DNA of 64,000 nt from Metaphire vulgaris (Eukaryota; Annelida; Clitellata; Crassiclitellata; Megascolecidae), in NCBI GenBank assembly GCA_018105865.1, contig CM030853.1, forward strand, positions 3,714,929 to 3,778,928, in the 5' to 3' direction. Positions within the stretch are counted from its first letter, which is position 1. Each line of letters begins with the position of its first letter. Shown here piece by piece: positions 60,348-64,000 of this stretch. A program made the translations under genes and the position numbers. The notes under the pieces were generated by a model. It made no database searches. It was not told the origin of the DNA and worked only from the letters and a program-made list of their open reading frames with translations.

Positions 60348-61177
60348 TACACAGAGAAAAAAGTTGTGTAACGTTACACCAAGATTTGGTGGTAATTCAG
60401 CTTCCACCATCGCTTGGTGTAACCTTACACCAAGCGATGGTGTACTCAAAACGCGAACCAGGTGTAAAGTTGACACCATGCTTTGGTGTAACCTCAGGAA
60501 AACTTGGTGTAAGTTAACCCCAAATTTTGGAGTAAATTTACCCCGAAAGCAGGAGTAGGGTTACATTAACATTGTGTAAAGTTGACACCATGCCTTGGTG
60601 TAAATTCGGGAAAACTTGATTTAAGTTTCCCCCCAAATTGTTTTAAAATGGAATAGAGGATACATACAATATACAAAAGTACAAAGCAACATAACAAAGC
60701 AAAGAATATGTTTACACAGAAAGCAAAAGTAGGGTTATATTTAATATATTAATATTGCGTTGTCTGCAAAATCTGTACCGCTATTTAGGGAGTTCTAAAC
60801 CGGCGATAGAAAGGTGTGCTAAACTCACTATCCTAATATTGCTCCCTTTCCTTAACGTTTTGCGTCATATGCAGAATACTTGTTTCTTTGCTTCTCTACG
60901 CTATTTGGGTAATTATCATCTGTGTATTATTTCTATAGGACCTCAGGCTTATTTATTATTGATTATTAATTCTTTTCACTGCTATTTCCTGATTTCGCCA
61001 CACTATAGGTTACTCGACTAGGGTAACATTTACACTTAAATTAATCGTAACGTTACACAAAATTTTCTCGGTATACACTTCAGTGTAACCTGGTGTAACG
61101 TTACACGTAGGTTACTCGACTAAGGTAACATTTACACTTAAATTCATCGTAACGTTACACAAATTTTTCTCTGTGTA
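60348..61177. mobile_element. TIR element with TACACAGAGAAAAA ends and TGGTGTAA repeats
   Basis: The left end is TACACAGAGAAAAAAGTTGT and the right end CAAATTTTTCTCTGTGTA. Next to each end is GTAACGTTAC. The left 300 bp repeat TTGGTGTAA(C/G) and GTTGACACCATG many times; the right 160 bp repeat GTTACTCGACTA twice. No transposase. About 830 bp. Confidence 0.85.
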
Positions 61178-61249
61178 TGTTTCTAATAATCTGCTCCCTC
61201 TCTCTCTCTTCTGTCTAATATTGTCAGCACCGAATTTGAAGTCTTTTTT

Positions 61250-61257
61250 CATAGCCT

Positions 61258-61298
<41 letters not shown>

Positions 61299-61306
61299 CC
61301 GAAATA
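61250..61306. repeat. (AT)n microsatellite
   Basis: About 18 TA units next to the 5' end of the Helitron. Confidence 0.85.
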
Positions 61307-61800
61307 TCTATAATATTAAAATCCTTATTCTGTATGTCTGTTACCTTCAAGCGTTCTGATTGGTTGACTATTGGTAGACGGTTTAGTCCTTACGTCGCGA
61401 TGCGTTGGTGGGCGATGTTCGAAGACGACGTTGCTATTGGTAACAATTGTTCGTAGTTTAGCACAGTTTAGTCGAGTCATTGCAGCGTCAGAGGGGTGGG
61501 CGTGCGACGACGTTGCTATTGGTAACAATTGTTCGTAGCTTGAGGAAGTTGCGCAATTTTAACGTACATTTTAACGTACACAAAAATACATGTACAGCTT
61601 CACAAATGGTCACAGTTGCGTGGTTTTAACGTACATAGGCCTAATTATTACGTGGCGCAGAGCTTGACTAGGTGGCGTATGTACATCATTGAAACGTTGT
61701 TCAGCATGAATTCAATGATTGGATATTAGGTATAGGTATTGGATTAGTATTATCCTGCACTGCGAGCGAAGCGAGAGCGAGCGAAGCGAGCATCTTTCTA

Positions 61801-61801
<1 letters not shown>
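61307..61801 (+). mobile_element. Non-autonomous Helitron
   Basis: The 5' end TCTATAATATTAAAATCC has the required TC. The 3' end has a GC-rich palindromic stretch of GAGCGAAGCGAGC repeats, then ATCTTTCTAG, the CTRR terminus. The host bases are A before and T after, as for Helitrons. The interior has a direct repeat (CGACGTTGCTATTGG, then TAACAATTGTTCGTAG) at about 61427 and 61509. No Rep/helicase is encoded. Confidence 0.85.
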
Positions 61802-61856
<55 letters not shown>

Positions 61857-61916
61857 GAGCCTAAATCCACGTCTGCTGTGGTGTATATATATATAAACCA
61901 TATATGTGTTGTATGT

Positions 61917-61960
<44 letters not shown>

Positions 61961-62520
61961 GCTGCATAGATAGACCTACACTAAGCTTCCTGTATATATG
62001 CGACCGACTTTCGCAATGGCCCAATAAATCGTGGCAATAGGGAGTCAACAGGGTCTGATCCCGAATTCCAAAGCGCTACATAAAGGCAATAAATGCCATC
62101 CTGATAAGATCTGAGCTAAATGAGATTCGAAGAGGAAAACGTTGAACTGGGAAAATGGATGGACCAGCGTCTCAATTTTATTGGGTTGTTGCTACTGGCG
62201 TTGCTAGGAAGAAGGAAAGGAAGAGGAAGAAGAAGGAGAACAAGAAGAAGAAGAAGAAGAAGAAGAAGAAGAGGAAGATGATTTTTGATTCATGATTTTT
62301 TCTTTAATTTGTGTGCAATAATTCAGATAAATCAGTAAGGCTACTGTACTATCTTTGTAATCTATTTCAATAATTGTTACTTTTCTATTATGTATCGTGA
62401 ACTTAGCTTTACTGAAATTACTATTATGATGTTAAAATACTATTATGATGTCATTATTACTACTATGATGTTAACATGAAATTACTATTATGATGTTATT
62501 ATGCACCTATTTGGAAAATA
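61802..62520. repeat. (AT)n blocks and GAA-rich sequence
   Basis: (AT)n at 61802-61853 and 61918-61956. At 62070 is a LINE-type 3' motif (AAAGCGCTACATAAAGGC). (GAA)n at 62222-62278, then TATTATGATGT repeated 4-5 times at 62420-62500. Confidence 0.7.
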
Positions 62521-62546
62521 ATGAACTAATATTTTATTGGATTGGA

Positions 62547-62780
62547 AGAAGAAGAAGAAGAAGAAGAAGAAGAAGAAGAAGAAGAAGAAGAAGACGAAAA
62601 AGAAGAAGAAGACGAATAAGAATAAGAAGATGAAGATGATGATGAAGAAGAAGAAGAAGAAGAAGAGGCGGAGAAGGAGGAAGAAGAAGACGAAGAAGAA
62701 GAAGAAGAATAAGAGGAAGAAGAAGAAGAAGAAGAAGAAGAAGAAGAAGAAGAAGAAGAAGAAGAAGAAGAAGAAGAAGA
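62547..62780. repeat. (GAA)n tract, about 235 bp
   Basis: Purine-only strand with GAA units and a few GAC, GAT and AAT variants. ORFs here are poly-Lys, poly-Phe and poly-Ser artefacts. Confidence 0.93.
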
Positions 62781-63757
62781 GTATTGCCACTTGTATACTG
62801 CATTCAATTTGAGCAGATGGCCAATTCTTTTAAATTTCCTTCCTTTCCAGAACTAGGTTACTGTCACCGAAAATAATCTAATATGCCATTCAATCAATTA
62901 GATTCTATGGCGCCACAGGCGTAAATGTCTTGCGCCTCAACCACCGAGCGACGCGCCAATGCGATATACCGAATTAGAACCATAATTTTTAAGCGGTAGA
63001 AAAACCAGTCAAGGTCAAGTGGTCAACAACCCAAAATACGTTTTCAATCGCCGTCATCCGTGATGGCGACGAATCATTCCATCGAGCCAGAGACGTGACA
63101 TTCGCCGTCGAATGAAACGGATTATATATACATAACAATTCGGACTCGACTGCAGCAGTCCGCGTTCCGAAAAACGGAAGATTGACAAGTCGCAAGTTCG
63201 AAAGATTTTCACGTTGAAAATAAATCCTACTGAGAAACTGTCTTCGTGATGGTAGACCACGAGCGGAATTGAGCGGCAGCCATGCATGGGCGCCGGCACA
63301 TTGGGGCAAGAGGAGCACTTGCTAATACTCCTGGAAAATAAAAATGACAATATTTCCCATTGAAATTTGAAAACCTTGCTGAAATATTAACCGTGACCAT
63401 TGTGTTAAGATGTGTTTTGCCCCCTCTTGGAAAAATTTATGTGGCATAGCCATGACCATTATGTTTTGCCCCTCCTGGAAAAATTTCTGTGGGCGCCCAT
63501 GGTGGCAGCCTCTATATCTAATAGATTTTGGTAATCTTGTTTCCTTGTTAGCCACATTAAGATGTGGCTAAGATATCTCCTGTTCTTAGTGTTTTGAACC
63601 TAGGTACACTTAGCATCGCAAATGTTGAAAATTAATTCAATTAATTTAATTTAATCAAATTAAATTAACTTGTGGTGGAAGGATAGAAACCGCTGTTTCA
63701 AAAAGTCATCACAGAGGAATTCTAAGATTTAGATTATTATTATTATTATTATTATTA

Positions 63758-63817
<60 letters not shown>

Positions 63818-64000
63818 TATTCGTGACAAGCACAGCATCAAATAGTATACAAGCAAGGAATAACACAAATCAACTGAACAAAACTGAATAAAATAATAAA
63901 CTAATAATAAACTAATAAACTAAACACACACTTTTCACAGTACAGCCACCATCACTGCCTATCAAACCAACCTCTGCCCTCAGACAAATTCTAGCAACGC
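62781..64000. other. Right edge, repeats without a gene
   Basis: At about 63283-63503 a TIR element has ATGCATGGGCGCC and GGCGCCCATGG ends with GGCAGCC on both sides and a repeated CCTGGAAAAATTT segment inside. (ATT)n is at 63736-63817. A few frames at 63.0-63.35 kb are open but not coding-like. Confidence 0.55.

Overview
This is nuclear DNA from an invertebrate animal. The genes are split by spliceosomal introns, there are metazoan-specific genes (a focal-adhesion LIM scaffold and a rhodopsin-type neuropeptide receptor), and most of the window is microsatellites and small transposons. I cannot place the species. The receptor resembles the allatostatin-C/somatostatin family seen across bilaterians, and the LINE and DNA-transposon types are common in marine invertebrates.

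Layout. (1) 1-9.4 kb: no convincing gene apart from one weak possible exon; G-rich sequence, microsatellites, several hAT-like MITEs and two 27-bp minisatellites. (2) 9.43-20.82 kb, minus strand: a paxillin-family gene in eight recognised exons, with LD1, LD2, LD4, LD5 and four LIM domains. The introns hold MITEs, a pogo-like remnant and AT repeats. Two small phase-compatible candidate upstream exons lie at 27.2 and 30.7 kb; the usual short first exon was not found. (3) 20.8-42.1 kb: repeats, with LINE remnants, a satellite-like array split by a LINE (31.6-33.7 kb), a CGG-rich CpG island (34.0-34.7 kb) and a hAT derivative with a BED-finger remnant (36.5-37.4 kb). (4) 42.15-44.57 kb, plus strand: a two-exon, 528-residue protein that I do not recognise. 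(5) 44.6-57.4 kb: repeats, including a three-level transposon nest (50.05-54.67 kb) with a broken DNA-transposase gene at its centre. (6) 57.59-59.74 kb, minus strand: a two-exon peptide GPCR of allatostatin-C/somatostatin receptor type. (7) 59.8-64 kb: a TIR element with GTAACGTTAC repeats, a non-autonomous Helitron and microsatellites.

The host genes are unrelated and do not form a functional unit. The main content is transposon biology. At least five families of short hAT-like elements can be delimited to the base by terminal inverted repeats and 8-bp target duplications, many intact. Many of the large trinucleotide tracts sit at the 3' ends of L2/CR1-like LINE fragments, which suggests that retrotransposon tails seeded them.
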